Notes under the pieces: generated by a model
Databases searched by the model: none
What the model was told of the DNA's origin: nothing
The model's input: only the letters and a program-made list of their open reading frames with translations
Source: Pseudobdellovibrionaceae bacterium
Lineage (GTDB): Bacteria; Bdellovibrionota; Bdellovibrionia; Bdellovibrionales; Bdellovibrionaceae
NCBI GenBank assembly: GCA_016719575.1
Contig: JADJYV010000002.1
Location: 186,001-250,000 of the forward strand
Length of the DNA stretch: 64,000 nt
Direction: 5' to 3'
Shown: in pieces, positions 18,625 to 27,726 of the stretch
Position numbering within the stretch: the first letter of the stretch is position 1
How the letters are laid out: each line of letters opens with the position of its first letter
Translations under genes and position numbers: made by a program

Positions 18625-21339
18625 CTAGGAGTGCAACTTTTTCGTTGTGAGGGCCGCACGGGCAGCAGCAAGCCTGGCTATAGGCACCCGGAAAGGCGAG
18701 CAAGAAACATAATCAAGTCCTACAGTATGAAAAAACTCGATTGAATCTGGATCTCCACCATGCTCCCCGCACACCCCTACTTTAAGTTTTGGATGCGAGC
18801 GGCGACCAAGCTCCGTTCCCATTTTAACCAGTGCACCAACACCGACTTTGTCGATACTGACGAAGGGGTCTTTAGCAAAGATTCCGCCGCTGACATAACT
18901 ACCTAAAAAGCGACCCGCATCATCACGAGATAGTCCCATCGTCGTTTGAGTTAAGTCGTTCGTCCCAAAGCTGAAAAAATCTGCCTGGTCAGCAATTGCA
19001 TCGGCTGTGACTGCTGCTCGCGGAAGCTCGATCATAGTTCCAACCAAGTAATCAAACTTAACTTTTTGCTCGCTTTGAACCTTCTGAAGTTCCGCCACAG
19101 TCAACGCGCGAAGCATTTCTAATTCTTTTTCAGTTGCGATAAGTGGAATCATAATTTCTGGCGTTAACGTCTTGCCAGATTTTACAACGTCTGCTGCCGC
19201 TTCAGCGATGGCCCGCACCTGCATCTGATAGATTTCTGGATAGGTGATTGCCAAACGACACCCGCGATGCCCCAACATTGGATTGAACTCATGCAAAGCT
19301 TTGACTTTGTTTCTCAATCTCTCAACATCCATATGAATGCGCTTAGAGAGCTCTTGAATTTCTCTTTCAGTGTGAGGAAGAAACTCATGCAAAGGCGGAT
19401 CTAACAAACGAATTGTAACAGGCAAACCATCCATGATTTTAAAAATCTCATGGAAGTCAGATCGCTGCATTGGGAGAAGCTTCGCCAAGGCCTTCAGTCG
19501 ATCCTCTTTGTTATCAGCCAAAATCATTTCGCGAACGGAATCAATTCTGTCAGCGCCAAAAAACATATGCTCCGTTCGGCACAGGCCAATACCTTCGGCG
19601 CCAAAATCTCGAGCCGTCTGAGCATCTTTTGGCGTGTCCGCATTCGTGCGAACACCAAGCGTACGGACCTTGTCGGCAATCTTCATCACTCGTTCGAAGT
19701 CCGCATCTAGCTTAGGCTCAATCGTCTTCACTTCACCCATGAAAACTTCACCCGAACTGCCATCGAGGGTGATTACGTCTCCTTTTTTAAGAACATAACC
19801 TTTCACTTTCATGGCCTGCTGGTTATAGTCAACTTCGATTTCACCGCAACCCGCGACACAGCATTTGCCCATGCCTCGCGCCACCACCGCCGCGTGAGAA
19901 GTCATTCCTCCGCGAGTCGTTAAAATCCCCTGGGCCGCAACCATCCCGGCAATATCTTCAGGCGATGTTTCAATGCGCACTAAAATTACTTTCTTTCCTA
20001 GCTCTCTCCACTCGACAGCATCTTCAGGACTAAACACAATTTGCCCGTGCACGCCCCCGGGGCTTGCCGGAAGACCTTTTGCAAGCTGAGTTTTTTGCGC
20101 CTTCGGATCCAACGTCGGATGCAGCAATTGATCCAAAGCTGCTGGGTCCAATCGCAAAATTGCCTCTTCTTCTGTGATCAGTTTTTCGTCGATCATCTCG
20201 CAGGCAATTTTTAATGCGGCTTTAGCCGTTCTCTTACCGTTTCGCGTTTGAAGCATCCACAATTTATTTTTCTCAATCGTAAACTCAATATCCTGCATGT
20301 CACGATAGTGTTTTTCCAGCTTTTGATAAATACCAACCAACTCACGGTAAGCCTCAGGCATGGCCTCTTCTAAAGACTTCATTCCCATCTTGGCTGCGGC
20401 AATTTTTGTAATCGGCTGCGGGGTTCTTATCCCCGCCACCACATCTTCGCCCTGAGCGTTGATCAAAAACTCTCCGTAGAAAGCTTTTTCTCCAGTACTC
20501 GGATCCCGTGTAAAGGCGACGCCCGTTGCTGAGTCTTCTCCCATATTGCCAAAAACCATGGACTGAATATTTACAGCCGTCCCCCAGGTTGCAGGAATAT
20601 GATGAAGATCGCGGTAAGTGATAGAGCGAGGGGTGTTCCAAGAATGAAAAACCGCAGTCACAGCTCCCCACAATTGCTCATAGGGATCACTTGGAAAGGT
20701 CCGGCCGGTCATCTGACTCACTAAATCTTTAAACTTTTTTACGAGACGTTTGAGATCGTCAACCGTCAACTCCGTGTCTAATTTGTATTTCTTTTCATCT
20801 TTGAGATCTTCAAGGGTCACTTCTAAAAGAGAAGAGTTCATCCCCATCACCACATCTGAGTACATCTGAATAAAACGCCGGTAAGAATCCCATGCAAAAC
20901 GAGGATTGTTCGAAGATTTCGCCAGGCCTTCCACCGTCTGATCGTTGAGACCCAAATTCAAAATCGTATCCATCATCCCTGGCATCGAAGCCCGCGCCCC
21001 TGAGCGCACAGATACAAGCAAAGGATTGTTCACGTCGCCAAAATTTTTGCCTATCTTACCTTCAACCTTTTTCATTGCTTCCAAGACAGAAGGACGAACC
21101 CAGTCCGGCAACTTCCCCCCACTCTCGTAAAAGTGAGTGCAGATCTCAGTCGAAATCGTAAACCCAGGAGGAACCGGAATTCCCAAAGAGGTCATCTCTG
21201 CAAGGTTCGCCCCCTTGCCACCTAATATACTTTTCATTCCGGCATTGCCTTCGGAATCTCCAGCTGCAAAGAAATAAACAAACTTCTGAGGAATATTCGA
21301 TTTCGCTTGGGCACCTGAGGCATTTGTTTGAGTAAACAT
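18625..21339 (-). CDS. ppdK: Pyruvate, phosphate dikinase
   Basis: Interconverts pyruvate + ATP + Pi and PEP + AMP + PPi in central carbon metabolism. The 904 residues hold an ATP-grasp N-terminal domain (GGKGANLAEMTSLGIPVPPGF), the swivelling phosphohistidine domain with GGMTSHAAVVARGMGK (catalytic His), and a TIM-barrel C-terminal PEP site (GTNDLTQTTMG, CGEHGGDP). An N-terminal extension of about 25 residues relative to most PPDKs is polar and not a signal peptide. ATG 21339 has a GGAG ribosome site eight bases upstream. Confidence 0.95.
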   Translation of the reverse strand: MFTQTNASGAQAKSNIPQKFVYFFAAGDSEGNAGMKSILGGKGANLAEMTSLGIPVPPGFTISTEICTHFYESGGKLPDWVRPSVLEAMKKVEGKIGKNFGDVNNPLLVSVRSGARASMPGMMDTILNLGLNDQTVEGLAKSSNNPRFAWDSYRRFIQMYSDVVMGMNSSLLEVTLEDLKDEKKYKLDTELTVDDLKRLVKKFKDLVSQMTGRTFPSDPYEQLWGAVTAVFHSWNTPRSITYRDLHHIPATWGTAVNIQSMVFGNMGEDSATGVAFTRDPSTGEKAFYGEFLINAQGEDVVAGIRTPQPITKIAAAKMGMKSLEEAMPEAYRELVGIYQKLEKHYRDMQDIEFTIEKNKLWMLQTRNGKRTAKAALKIACEMIDEKLITEEEAILRLDPAALDQLLHPTLDPKAQKTQLAKGLPASPGGVHGQIVFSPEDAVEWRELGKKVILVRIETSPEDIAGMVAAQGILTTRGGMTSHAAVVARGMGKCCVAGCGEIEVDYNQQAMKVKGYVLKKGDVITLDGSSGEVFMGEVKTIEPKLDADFERVMKIADKVRTLGVRTNADTPKDAQTARDFGAEGIGLCRTEHMFFGADRIDSVREMILADNKEDRLKALAKLLPMQRSDFHEIFKIMDGLPVTIRLLDPPLHEFLPHTEREIQELSKRIHMDVERLRNKVKALHEFNPMLGHRGCRLAITYPEIYQMQVRAIAEAAADVVKSGKTLTPEIMIPLIATEKELEMLRALTVAELQKVQSEQKVKFDYLVGTMIELPRAAVTADAIADQADFFSFGTNDLTQTTMGLSRDDAGRFLGSYVSGGIFAKDPFVSIDKVGVGALVKMGTELGRRSHPKLKVGVCGEHGGDPDSIEFFHTVGLDYVSCSPFRVPIARLAAARAALTTKKLHS

Positions 21340-21354
21340 AATTCGTCTCCTGAT

Positions 21355-22707
21355 TTAGAAGCTTTTACTTAGATTAAAACCTTTAATTTTTGCGGCGACA
21401 TAAGCGTTCAATTGAGTCATCGGCACTCGCTCTTGCACCATAGTGTCACGATGACGAACTGTCACCGCCTGATCGTTGGCTGTTTCAAAATCCACAGTTA
21501 TACAGAAAGGGGTTCCGATTTCATCCTGACGTCGATAGCGCTTACCGATACTCCCCGCTTCGTCATAGGTCACATCAAAGTCTTCAGCCAATTGATCGCG
21601 AAGCTTGTCGGCCACAGACGTCAACTCTCCCTTTTTCGACAAAGGCAAGATGGCCGCCTTAAAAGGAGCAATTTCCGGATGGAACCCCATGACCAAACGA
21701 ACATCCTCTTGGCCTTTGTCGTCCACGGTGATCTCTTCGCGGTAAGCATCGCACATAAAGGCCAAAATCAAACGATCGCAGCCCACCGCTGTCTCTATCA
21801 CAAAAGGAATGTATTTTTCTTTATTAGCTTCATCAAAGTACTCTAGAGATTTGCCAGAAAACTTCATGTGCTGAGTGAGATCAAAATCAGAACGGTTGTG
21901 AATACCTTCGAGCTCGCTAAATCCCATCGGAAATTTAAACTCCACATCGACCGCCGCGCGAGCGTAGTGAGCCAACTTGTCATGATTTTTAAAGTTCAAG
22001 TTCTCTGACTTAATTCCATACTTGAGATAGAAATTCCAACGCGTTTCTTTCCATTGCTTAAAGAACTCTTCGTCCGTTCCCGGTTTCACAAAATACTGCA
22101 TTTCCATTTGTTCAAACTCGCGAGTTCGAAAAATAAAATTTCCCGGAGTGATCTCATTACGGAAAGACTTGCCAATAGCTGCAATTCCAAAGGGAATTTT
22201 ATAGCGAGAACTTTGCTGGCAATTCAAAAAGTTTACAAAATGTCCTTGGGCTGTTTCGGGGCGAAGATAAACGACACTGCCCGAATCCTCCAGCGGCCCC
22301 ATATGCGTCTTGAACATAAGATTAAAATTGCGTTCCTCAGATAAGTTTTTACTGCCGCAATTCGGGCACTTTTTATCTTTGAGATAAGAGTCCGTGTTGT
22401 CCGCGCGAAAGCGTGTCTTACACTCCTTGCAATCAACGAGCGGATCGGAAAAGCCGTCGACATGACCTGAAGCCTTCCACACCGTCGGATGCATCAGAAT
22501 TGCAGCATCCAGCCCGACGATGTCGGATCTGCGAGTCATAGCATTCCACCAGGCTCTCTTGACATTCATCTTCAACAAAGAGCCCACCGGACCGTAATCC
22601 CAACAAGAGCCAAGTCCACCATAAATCTCACTACTTTGGAATACAAAGCCTCGACGTTTAGAGAGAGAGACAAGTGTGTTTAAATCCTCGAGATGCTTCA
22701 CTTTCAT
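21355..22707 (-). CDS. glyQS: Glycyl-tRNA synthetase, single-chain dimeric type
   Basis: Charges tRNA-Gly. The 450 residues correspond to the eukaryote/Gram-positive-like alpha2 form, not the alpha/beta tetramer. Visible: N-terminal RGFVFQSSEIYGGLGSCWDYGP, a zinc-ribbon-like pair (CKECKTRF and CPNCGSKN), class II motif 2 (GKSFRNEITPGNFIFRTREFEQMEMQYF), motif 3 in AVGCDRLILAFM, and a C-terminal anticodon-binding domain (DVTYDEAGSIGKRYRRQDEIGTP). Lies 15 bases upstream of ppdK on the same strand and is likely co-transcribed. Confidence 0.93.
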   Translation of the reverse strand: MKVKHLEDLNTLVSLSKRRGFVFQSSEIYGGLGSCWDYGPVGSLLKMNVKRAWWNAMTRRSDIVGLDAAILMHPTVWKASGHVDGFSDPLVDCKECKTRFRADNTDSYLKDKKCPNCGSKNLSEERNFNLMFKTHMGPLEDSGSVVYLRPETAQGHFVNFLNCQQSSRYKIPFGIAAIGKSFRNEITPGNFIFRTREFEQMEMQYFVKPGTDEEFFKQWKETRWNFYLKYGIKSENLNFKNHDKLAHYARAAVDVEFKFPMGFSELEGIHNRSDFDLTQHMKFSGKSLEYFDEANKEKYIPFVIETAVGCDRLILAFMCDAYREEITVDDKGQEDVRLVMGFHPEIAPFKAAILPLSKKGELTSVADKLRDQLAEDFDVTYDEAGSIGKRYRRQDEIGTPFCITVDFETANDQAVTVRHRDTMVQERVPMTQLNAYVAAKIKGFNLSKSF

Positions 22708-22811
22708 TCAGACGCCCCTATGCCGAAAGATACTCATAAATGGGTAACACCCAGCCCTAGACCAGTCAACAATTCAGACTTGTAAGCGAGAAGAGAGTCT
22801 TAGAAAATATC

Positions 22812-22889
22812 ATGGAGTATAAATCTCCCGAAGCCGCTCGACAGAAATATCGCTTTCTGCTCGAAACACTGTTGGATCGACAAGGATGA
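22812..22889 (+). CDS. Possible 25-residue small protein upstream of cytochrome gene
   Basis: Short frame MEYKSPEAARQKYRFLLETL ... ending LDRQG, then TGA, three bases before the ATG of the cytochrome gene. The ribosome site of that gene lies inside this frame, so translation could be coupled. Composition is protein-like and helical, but no homologue is recognised and the site upstream (AGAGAG) is modest. Confidence 0.35.
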   Translation: MEYKSPEAARQKYRFLLETLLDRQG

Positions 22890-22892
22890 GTC

Positions 22893-23261
22893 ATGGAGAA
22901 TAACGCGCTATATTACAAGTCCCTCGTGGTTTTTGGATTTGCCATTTTTGTGGTGATGCTCATTCTTTCACCAAAAGGACACTCTGAATCTCCTGTTGTC
23001 GTCAAAGCACAAGAAGAAAGGATCCGCCAAGAAATGATCAGCATTTCACGGCAACTGAGCGTCACCTGCAACGAATGTCACAACGTGCAAAACTTTGCTT
23101 TAGATGAGAAGAAATCCTTCAAGATTTCAAAAGACCACATTCGCATTGTTGAAACTCTCAAGGCCAATGGCTTTGACGGAAAAAAGGGACCTGAGGCCAA
23201 TTGTTATATGTGCCATCAAGGCAAACTTAAACCCGCCTACAAAGAAACAGAGCGGAAGTAA
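22893..23261 (+). CDS. Membrane-anchored or exported di-haem c-type cytochrome
   Basis: Electron-transfer protein of 122 residues. An uncleaved anchor or signal (VVFGFAIFVVMLILSP) precedes two CxxCH haem-c motifs, CNECH (about residue 52) and CYMCH (about 108). The spacing and the VTCNECHNVQNF / ANCYMCHQGKLKP context resemble the photosynthetic-reaction-centre-type multihaem cytochrome family, here reduced to two haems. ATG 22893 has AAGGA upstream. It is the only plus-strand gene among minus-strand neighbours, so it must have its own promoter in 22708-22810. Confidence 0.8.
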   Translation: MENNALYYKSLVVFGFAIFVVMLILSPKGHSESPVVVKAQEERIRQEMISISRQLSVTCNECHNVQNFALDEKKSFKISKDHIRIVETLKANGFDGKKGPEANCYMCHQGKLKPAYKETERK

Positions 23262-23425
23262 GTCGCTGGAGCTTCTGGACGAGAGAGTTTTGCCATAGCT
23301 TTGGTGAGTAGAACATCTGGAGCGAATAAGGCAAAAGAAAAGCCATGCGAGACTCTGTTTGTGGTGGAGATAAACTACAGAGCCCAGTTAGTTTCGGATG
23401 AATGCATCAGGGTTCGGAAAATAAA

Positions 23426-23446
23426 AAAGCCCCTTGGTGGGGCTTT
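23426..23446 (-). terminator. Strong intrinsic terminator
   Basis: AAAGCCCC/GGGGCTTT stem with a 5-base loop. On the minus strand it is followed by six T. It ends the minus-strand cluster 23477-26213 and may also stop plus-strand reading from the cytochrome gene. Confidence 0.85.
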
Positions 23447-23476
23447 CTAGGTACAATTTGGTGGGGCAGTTGCTAT

Positions 23477-24457
23477 TTAATATGCAGTTGGTTTGACCAC
23501 AAATTCGTAAGTCACAGATTCTGATTTGTTAAGACCCCTTGCCTCCGCCCAGACGGTGAGGCGATAGCGACCGGGCTTTTTAGCGCTTTCAAGAAAGATC
23601 TCTTTGGAGCCTGCTACTTTAGCATTGATGTCCCCTACTCTCTGCCACTCCTCACTAAAAAAATAGCAGTACTCGAGATAGCCCACGGGTTCGCTCAGTG
23701 AATTTGGATTTAACCGCAAAACAGGAGTTTCATTCACTTGGGGAAGTCGCCGAGTTTTGATTTCGGGATTTTTCGCATCAACAACTTCTTCAAAAATAAT
23801 TTCTGGCTTTGGCAATTGCACACTTTGAATTAAAACCTTCTCGGGTAAAATAACCGGCTCAGAGGCAATTCCATTCGCACTCATTGATGTCAGCTCGACT
23901 GTATAGACACCCGCCGGCAATTCGGCCTTGTAAGAAAATCCTTTGACGGTCGTTTCTTTCACAACTTCTTTTTTTTCATTTAAGATGCGAACACGAAACT
24001 CCGCAGCCCCCGGCGCCTCGCCCCAGCGGAGTGCGACCTCAGAGGTTAAAGTTTTGGGATCAATCACCCCGGCCGTTGTCACGCTTTTCGAATTCACAAA
24101 TGCAGGCTTTGGCTGAATTGCGAATTCTGTTGCTTCCGACCAATCCCCAAAAACCTTCCGCACATCGCCGACGCGGCTTCTGACAATATACTTGCCAACC
24201 CTGAACTTGAATTTAAAAACATTGCTGGTTGACTTAAAAGTATTCAACACCTTGCCGCTTAAGTCTTGAAATTCGAGTTCATAATGACGAGCCCCTGGAA
24301 TCTCTTCCCACTCAAGTTCGACTGGAACCTTTTGGCCCGCGCTCTCGATGAGCTTGAGGTTGGGCGAAGGTGCGGGCTCTTGCGCAAATCCCATCATTGG
24401 CAGCACCAAAAGCATACCGGCGGCAAAAATAATTTTACTTTTTCGCGGCAACGTCAT
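23477..24457 (-). CDS. Exported protein with repeated beta-sandwich (Fn3-like) domains
   Basis: About 326 residues. Signal peptide (KIIFAAGMLLVLPMMGFA), then two repeats of the form VELEWEEIPGARHYELEFQD and VALRWGEAPGAAEFRVRILN, the typical strand pattern of fibronectin type III-like modules, and a third partial module near the C-terminus. Function unknown. ATG 24457 was chosen over 24475 because GAGG lies six bases upstream and residues before it are not signal-like. The start overlaps the end of the preceding gene by 23 bases, indicating translational coupling. Confidence 0.6.
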   Translation of the reverse strand: MTLPRKSKIIFAAGMLLVLPMMGFAQEPAPSPNLKLIESAGQKVPVELEWEEIPGARHYELEFQDLSGKVLNTFKSTSNVFKFKFRVGKYIVRSRVGDVRKVFGDWSEATEFAIQPKPAFVNSKSVTTAGVIDPKTLTSEVALRWGEAPGAAEFRVRILNEKKEVVKETTVKGFSYKAELPAGVYTVELTSMSANGIASEPVILPEKVLIQSVQLPKPEIIFEEVVDAKNPEIKTRRLPQVNETPVLRLNPNSLSEPVGYLEYCYFFSEEWQRVGDINAKVAGSKEIFLESAKKPGRYRLTVWAEARGLNKSESVTYEFVVKPTAY

Positions 24458-25316
24458 CAAGATCCTCGGCGCCAATCTGGGCCATTGATTGCCTTGCGAG
24501 GCGGAGCGCCAAGTTCATCGCATTGACATGATCAATGGTGATTTTATTTGACGTGAGAGAATACTCCATCGATTTCTGAAAGTTTTCTGGTGCTTTCGGA
24601 CCATAAGCAAAGATCTGCGGAACCAAATTCATTGTCTCTATCACCGAAATCCCCATGCGCTTATCTGAACGCAAGAAATTATAAAACTTTTCAAAAGAAT
24701 TGTAGAGTCCACCTGGAAATTTAGGCGTGTGTTCAACCAATTTTAAAGACAACTCAGCACATTGCTTCAGCGGTAATCCTACTTTGTCACTTTTGGTACA
24801 AAATCGTACAAGCTTAATAAAATCCTCGCGAACATCAGCAGCTTTTCCCTCGTAGTCCCGCGATAATTGAAAACTCACTTTGTAAGCTGTCATAAAGTCA
24901 AAATCGAAAGTGTTTTTTAGATACATTCGCGAAAAAACCTCATTGAAGTTTTTTAAGCGATCGTCATCCATAGCCGAGAACTCAAGTCCAACTTCAACGG
25001 CTTTACTAAGTGTGACTCCCGTTTTTTTCATCATTTCGTAGGCTTTAAAAAAACGGTTCGAGGCTCCATCACAACCACGACTCACTCTCAGGGCAAGTCG
25101 TGCTGCTGTTTGTTCGTTGAGAGACAAATCCCCCTCAGACAATAACTTTTCATAGGTGGCTTTAAACTCGTTAAAGCTTTCGCAGGGTTTTGCAATTGCT
25201 TTTTCTTCTGAAATCGAAGCTTTATAAGTATTTTCTCGCTCGTGCGGAGATTTCACTTCGATTGCAGAGACTCTCCCGACAAAACAAAAAGCAACAAAAA
25301 ACAAAGTGCATCTCAT
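24435..25316 (-). CDS. Exported helical protein of unknown function
   Basis: 293 residues, family not recognised. Signal peptide MRCTLFFVAFCFVGRVSA. The mature part is predicted all helical, with recurring pieces of the type AVEVGLEFSAMDDDRLKNFNEVFSRMY and CAELSLKLVEHTPKFPGGLYNSFEKFYNFL, suggesting repeated helical hairpins. It sits between the KEV-repeat protein and the Fn3-like protein and overlaps the latter. All three are probably one exported functional unit. Confidence 0.55.
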   Translation of the reverse strand: MRCTLFFVAFCFVGRVSAIEVKSPHERENTYKASISEEKAIAKPCESFNEFKATYEKLLSEGDLSLNEQTAARLALRVSRGCDGASNRFFKAYEMMKKTGVTLSKAVEVGLEFSAMDDDRLKNFNEVFSRMYLKNTFDFDFMTAYKVSFQLSRDYEGKAADVREDFIKLVRFCTKSDKVGLPLKQCAELSLKLVEHTPKFPGGLYNSFEKFYNFLRSDKRMGISVIETMNLVPQIFAYGPKAPENFQKSMEYSLTSNKITIDHVNAMNLALRLARQSMAQIGAEDLDDVAAKK

Positions 25317-25325
25317 GAATCCGCC

Positions 25326-26213
25326 TTAGAACTGCCAGTTCATGGTGAGCTGAGGTTGAAAACTCTTATTTTGTGGAACAAATTGCCAGTCGTAGCTAAC
25401 AAGGGGCGTATAAATTTTGCGTTTGTATTCTTCTTGCTTCTGCCAATTATCCACGTAGCGATTTGAAAACATCCATGGTAAAAAAGAGGCTACAACACCG
25501 ATCGCCGCATAATTTCGGACATCAGCATTTGCTTGGCTGATGACCGCCAAGTTAGCAAGCAGATTGCTTGTAACCGAAACGGTGGTCAGCATGTTAATCA
25601 AGTGAGCCGGCTTTTCTAGCGACTCTTCAGATAGGCGCTCCCGCAAAAGTTCACTGCGCTTGTCCGTGACTTTAACAGACTTGACTCGTTTGAACCCATC
25701 TCCGTAAAGATCCATTCTGATTAAAAACACTGACAGCCCCAAGCCACCAACTCCTAAGGCCATAGCAGCCAAACCAATATTATCGCTGTCTTTTTTTTGC
25801 ACGTCGCTCACTACGCTTTCGCTATAGTTACCGCGCAGGCGATTCCCCGCCATAAGAGTCGTTAGTGACGACACTTGATAGGGCCAAAAAGCAATCCATC
25901 CATACTCTCGTTCATTCTGTGTTTCCATTAATAGGCGGTCCGAAGCCCGAGGCACAACTTGAAGCTCAGGATAATCGAGGCCCTTTAGGATGTCCTCTTG
26001 CTTTTCTTTGGCCGGAATAACAACCGATTCCTTTTTAGCCTCTTTAACGTCTTTAACGTCTTTAAGCTCTTTCGCTTCCTTAACTTCCTTAACTTCCTTA
26101 ACTTCCTTAACTTCTTTAACGTCTTTAGCCTCTTTATTACCTTTATTCTCTTGTGCGTAAGAAAGAGGGCTCATCATAGAAATCACAATACTGTAAACAA
26201 CGAATTTCTTCAT
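25326..26213 (-). CDS. Exported KEV-repeat membrane protein of unknown function
   Basis: About 295 residues. Signal peptide (KKFVVYSIVISMMSPLSYA), then a lysine/glutamate/valine tract of degenerate tripeptides (KEVKEVKEVKEVKEAKELKD), a linker, two probable membrane or barrel segments (IGLAAMALGVGGLGLSVFLI and LLANLAVI...YAAIGVVASFLPWMF), and a C-terminal beta end (QPQLTMNWQF), which resembles an outer-membrane terminal strand. ATG 26213 directly precedes the signal peptide; 26264 adds 17 residues without support. Confidence 0.5.
   Translation of the reverse strand: MKKFVVYSIVISMMSPLSYAQENKGNKEAKDVKEVKEVKEVKEVKEAKELKDVKDVKEAKKESVVIPAKEKQEDILKGLDYPELQVVPRASDRLLMETQNEREYGWIAFWPYQVSSLTTLMAGNRLRGNYSESVVSDVQKKDSDNIGLAAMALGVGGLGLSVFLIRMDLYGDGFKRVKSVKVTDKRSELLRERLSEESLEKPAHLINMLTTVSVTSNLLANLAVISQANADVRNYAAIGVVASFLPWMFSNRYVDNWQKQEEYKRKIYTPLVSYDWQFVPQNKSFQPQLTMNWQF
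26038..26134. repeat. 9-bp tandem repeat coding for Lys-Glu/Asp-Val
   Basis: Units of the form CTTTAACGT / CTTCCTTAA are repeated about ten times in the coding strand of the KEV protein. The units are in frame and prone to slippage. Confidence 0.8.
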
Positions 26214-26304
26214 TTTTAATCCCGTTAATTTGAGTAGTTTTTGCATACTTATGATAAATGACAAAGTGTCGAGTGACTACTAGACTGAGCCCAAAGTAGA
26301 GGGA

Positions 26305-26727
26305 CTATTTTTTAGCTAAAATCGACTTAAATGCCGTCTCCAAAAATTCGTGAGACTCGGGGTCAGCAGTCCTTAGCATCTTTTGGTATGCGGAAGTAAC
26401 ATCGACCAAATTTGCTCCCGCTGGGACTCCTAAAACCTCATAGGCGTCCCAACTGTGGCCATTGTAAATAAACAAAATATTTAATTCTTTGGCCGGCGCC
26501 GCTGAGGCAGGTGCGTCATCTAAAAATTGCTGATACTTTGGGTGACCGTATCTTCCGGCAACAGACTTTTCTTCAGTTTTCTGCAAAACCCCGCTGGGAG
26601 TGTGGTTTCCACGCTTCATACTTAAAGAAGTAGGTTTTTTTTGCGAACTTCGCCTCCCGGCAAGAAACCAGAATACAAAGAGAATCAAAATAGCGATATT
26701 TAAAATTAAAAACTGTTGGCTATTCAC
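26305..26727 (-). CDS. Membrane protein with degenerate J-like C-terminal domain
   Basis: 140 residues. One N-terminal transmembrane helix (LILNIAILILFVFWFLAG), a basic linker, then a C-terminal segment SWDAYEVLGVPAGANLVDVTSAYQKMLRT that matches the start of J domains (xYxVLGV ... I..AYRK). The diagnostic HPD tripeptide is replaced: after the first helix the loop reads TADPESHEF. It is therefore not expected to stimulate a DnaK in the normal way. Divergent from the Mrp gene, with which it shares a 50-base promoter region. Confidence 0.55.
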   Translation of the reverse strand: MNSQQFLILNIAILILFVFWFLAGRRSSQKKPTSLSMKRGNHTPSGVLQKTEEKSVAGRYGHPKYQQFLDDAPASAAPAKELNILFIYNGHSWDAYEVLGVPAGANLVDVTSAYQKMLRTADPESHEFLETAFKSILAKK

Positions 26728-26777
26728 TTGATTTTTATTATTGATGTTGGGCGTACAATTATCAAGGAGTTCTCTTT

Positions 26778-27575
26778 ATGGCGGCAACAAGCCCGTTTGA
26801 TCAGCAACAAGCAATCCCTGGCGTTAAACATATCATCGCCGTAAGTTCCGGCAAAGGGGGCGTTGGCAAAAGCACCGTTGCCACAAATTTGGCCACGGCC
26901 CTTGGACAAAAAAATAAAGTTGGCCTCTTGGATGCAGACATTTATGGTCCCAGCATTCCTCGAATGTTAGGAAGCCTTAATCAAAAACCCGCCATCAATA
27001 AAGAACAAAAAATTGAACCGCTTTTACGTTATGGGATCAAGCTGATGAGCATTGGTTTTCTTATCGACGAAAGCTCGGCCGTTGTTTGGCGTGGTCCCAT
27101 GCTTTTTAAAGCCATGGACCAATTTCTTCGTGACGTCAGCTGGGGGGAATTGGATTACCTCGTCGTAGACCTCCCCCCCGGGACCGGCGATGTTCAACTG
27201 TCGCTGGCTCAAAAAGTTCCTGTATCTGGCGCCGTGATGGTCTCAACGCCGCAAAATGTCTCACTCACTGATGTCAAACGAGCCGTCGATATGTTCAATC
27301 GCGTCGGCATTCGAATGTTGGGGCTTGTTGAAAACATGGCCTACATGATCAATCCTGCAAATGGAGAAAAAATCCAACTGTTTCCAAAAGGGGAACTCGA
27401 GTCTTATATGAAAACCCAATCGATCCCGAAAATCGGAGAGATTCCATTCAACCCTTCTATTGGTCTTGCCTGTGAGGCTGGGGTCCCCATTGTTGAAAGC
27501 TACAAAGCGGGAGCCGAAGCCCAAGAATTTTTACGAATTGCCGAACGTGTTCGAGAGCTTTTACCGGTCACCTAA
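26778..27575 (+). CDS. Mrp/NBP35-family P-loop ATPase
   Basis: Iron-sulfur cluster carrier family (ApbC/Mrp), 265 residues. Deviant Walker A GKGGVGKS at residues 25-32, DADIYGPSIPRMLG switch I, LVVDLPPGTGDVQLSL switch II, and STPQNVSLTDVKRA. The usual CxxC in the VENMSY-CPHCG region, which binds the bridging cluster, is missing: the sequence reads VENMAYMINPANGEK with no cysteine pair. The N-terminal MIP18-like domain is also absent. It may serve as an ATPase partner only, or a different scaffold function. ATG 26778 follows AAGGAG. Monocistronic; the orphan riboswitch lies downstream. Confidence 0.85.
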   Translation: MAATSPFDQQQAIPGVKHIIAVSSGKGGVGKSTVATNLATALGQKNKVGLLDADIYGPSIPRMLGSLNQKPAINKEQKIEPLLRYGIKLMSIGFLIDESSAVVWRGPMLFKAMDQFLRDVSWGELDYLVVDLPPGTGDVQLSLAQKVPVSGAVMVSTPQNVSLTDVKRAVDMFNRVGIRMLGLVENMAYMINPANGEKIQLFPKGELESYMKTQSIPKIGEIPFNPSIGLACEAGVPIVESYKAGAEAQEFLRIAERVRELLPVT

Positions 27576-27638
27576 CTGCTACCTTTTCTCACGTTGGAAC
27601 GCGACTTTGAACTTATTTGAGAATCGAATTCCTCTCTC

Positions 27639-27668
27639 TTGAAAATTCGACCATAGTCCAGGTATCCT
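27639..27668 (+). promoter_or_regulatory. Putative promoter with overlapping palindrome
   Basis: TTGAAA (27639-27644) and TATCCT (27663-27668) with 18 bases between. The -10 element lies inside a perfect palindrome TCCAGG-TAT-CCTGGA (27658-27672), which could be an operator. It would drive the leader frame at 27727 and the riboswitch RNA. The motif is only moderate. Confidence 0.35.
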
Positions 27669-27726
27669 GGATTTGTTGATGACACAGGCTCTAGTGAAAC
27701 AAGAGCTTGCAAAGGGAGGAGTCATA

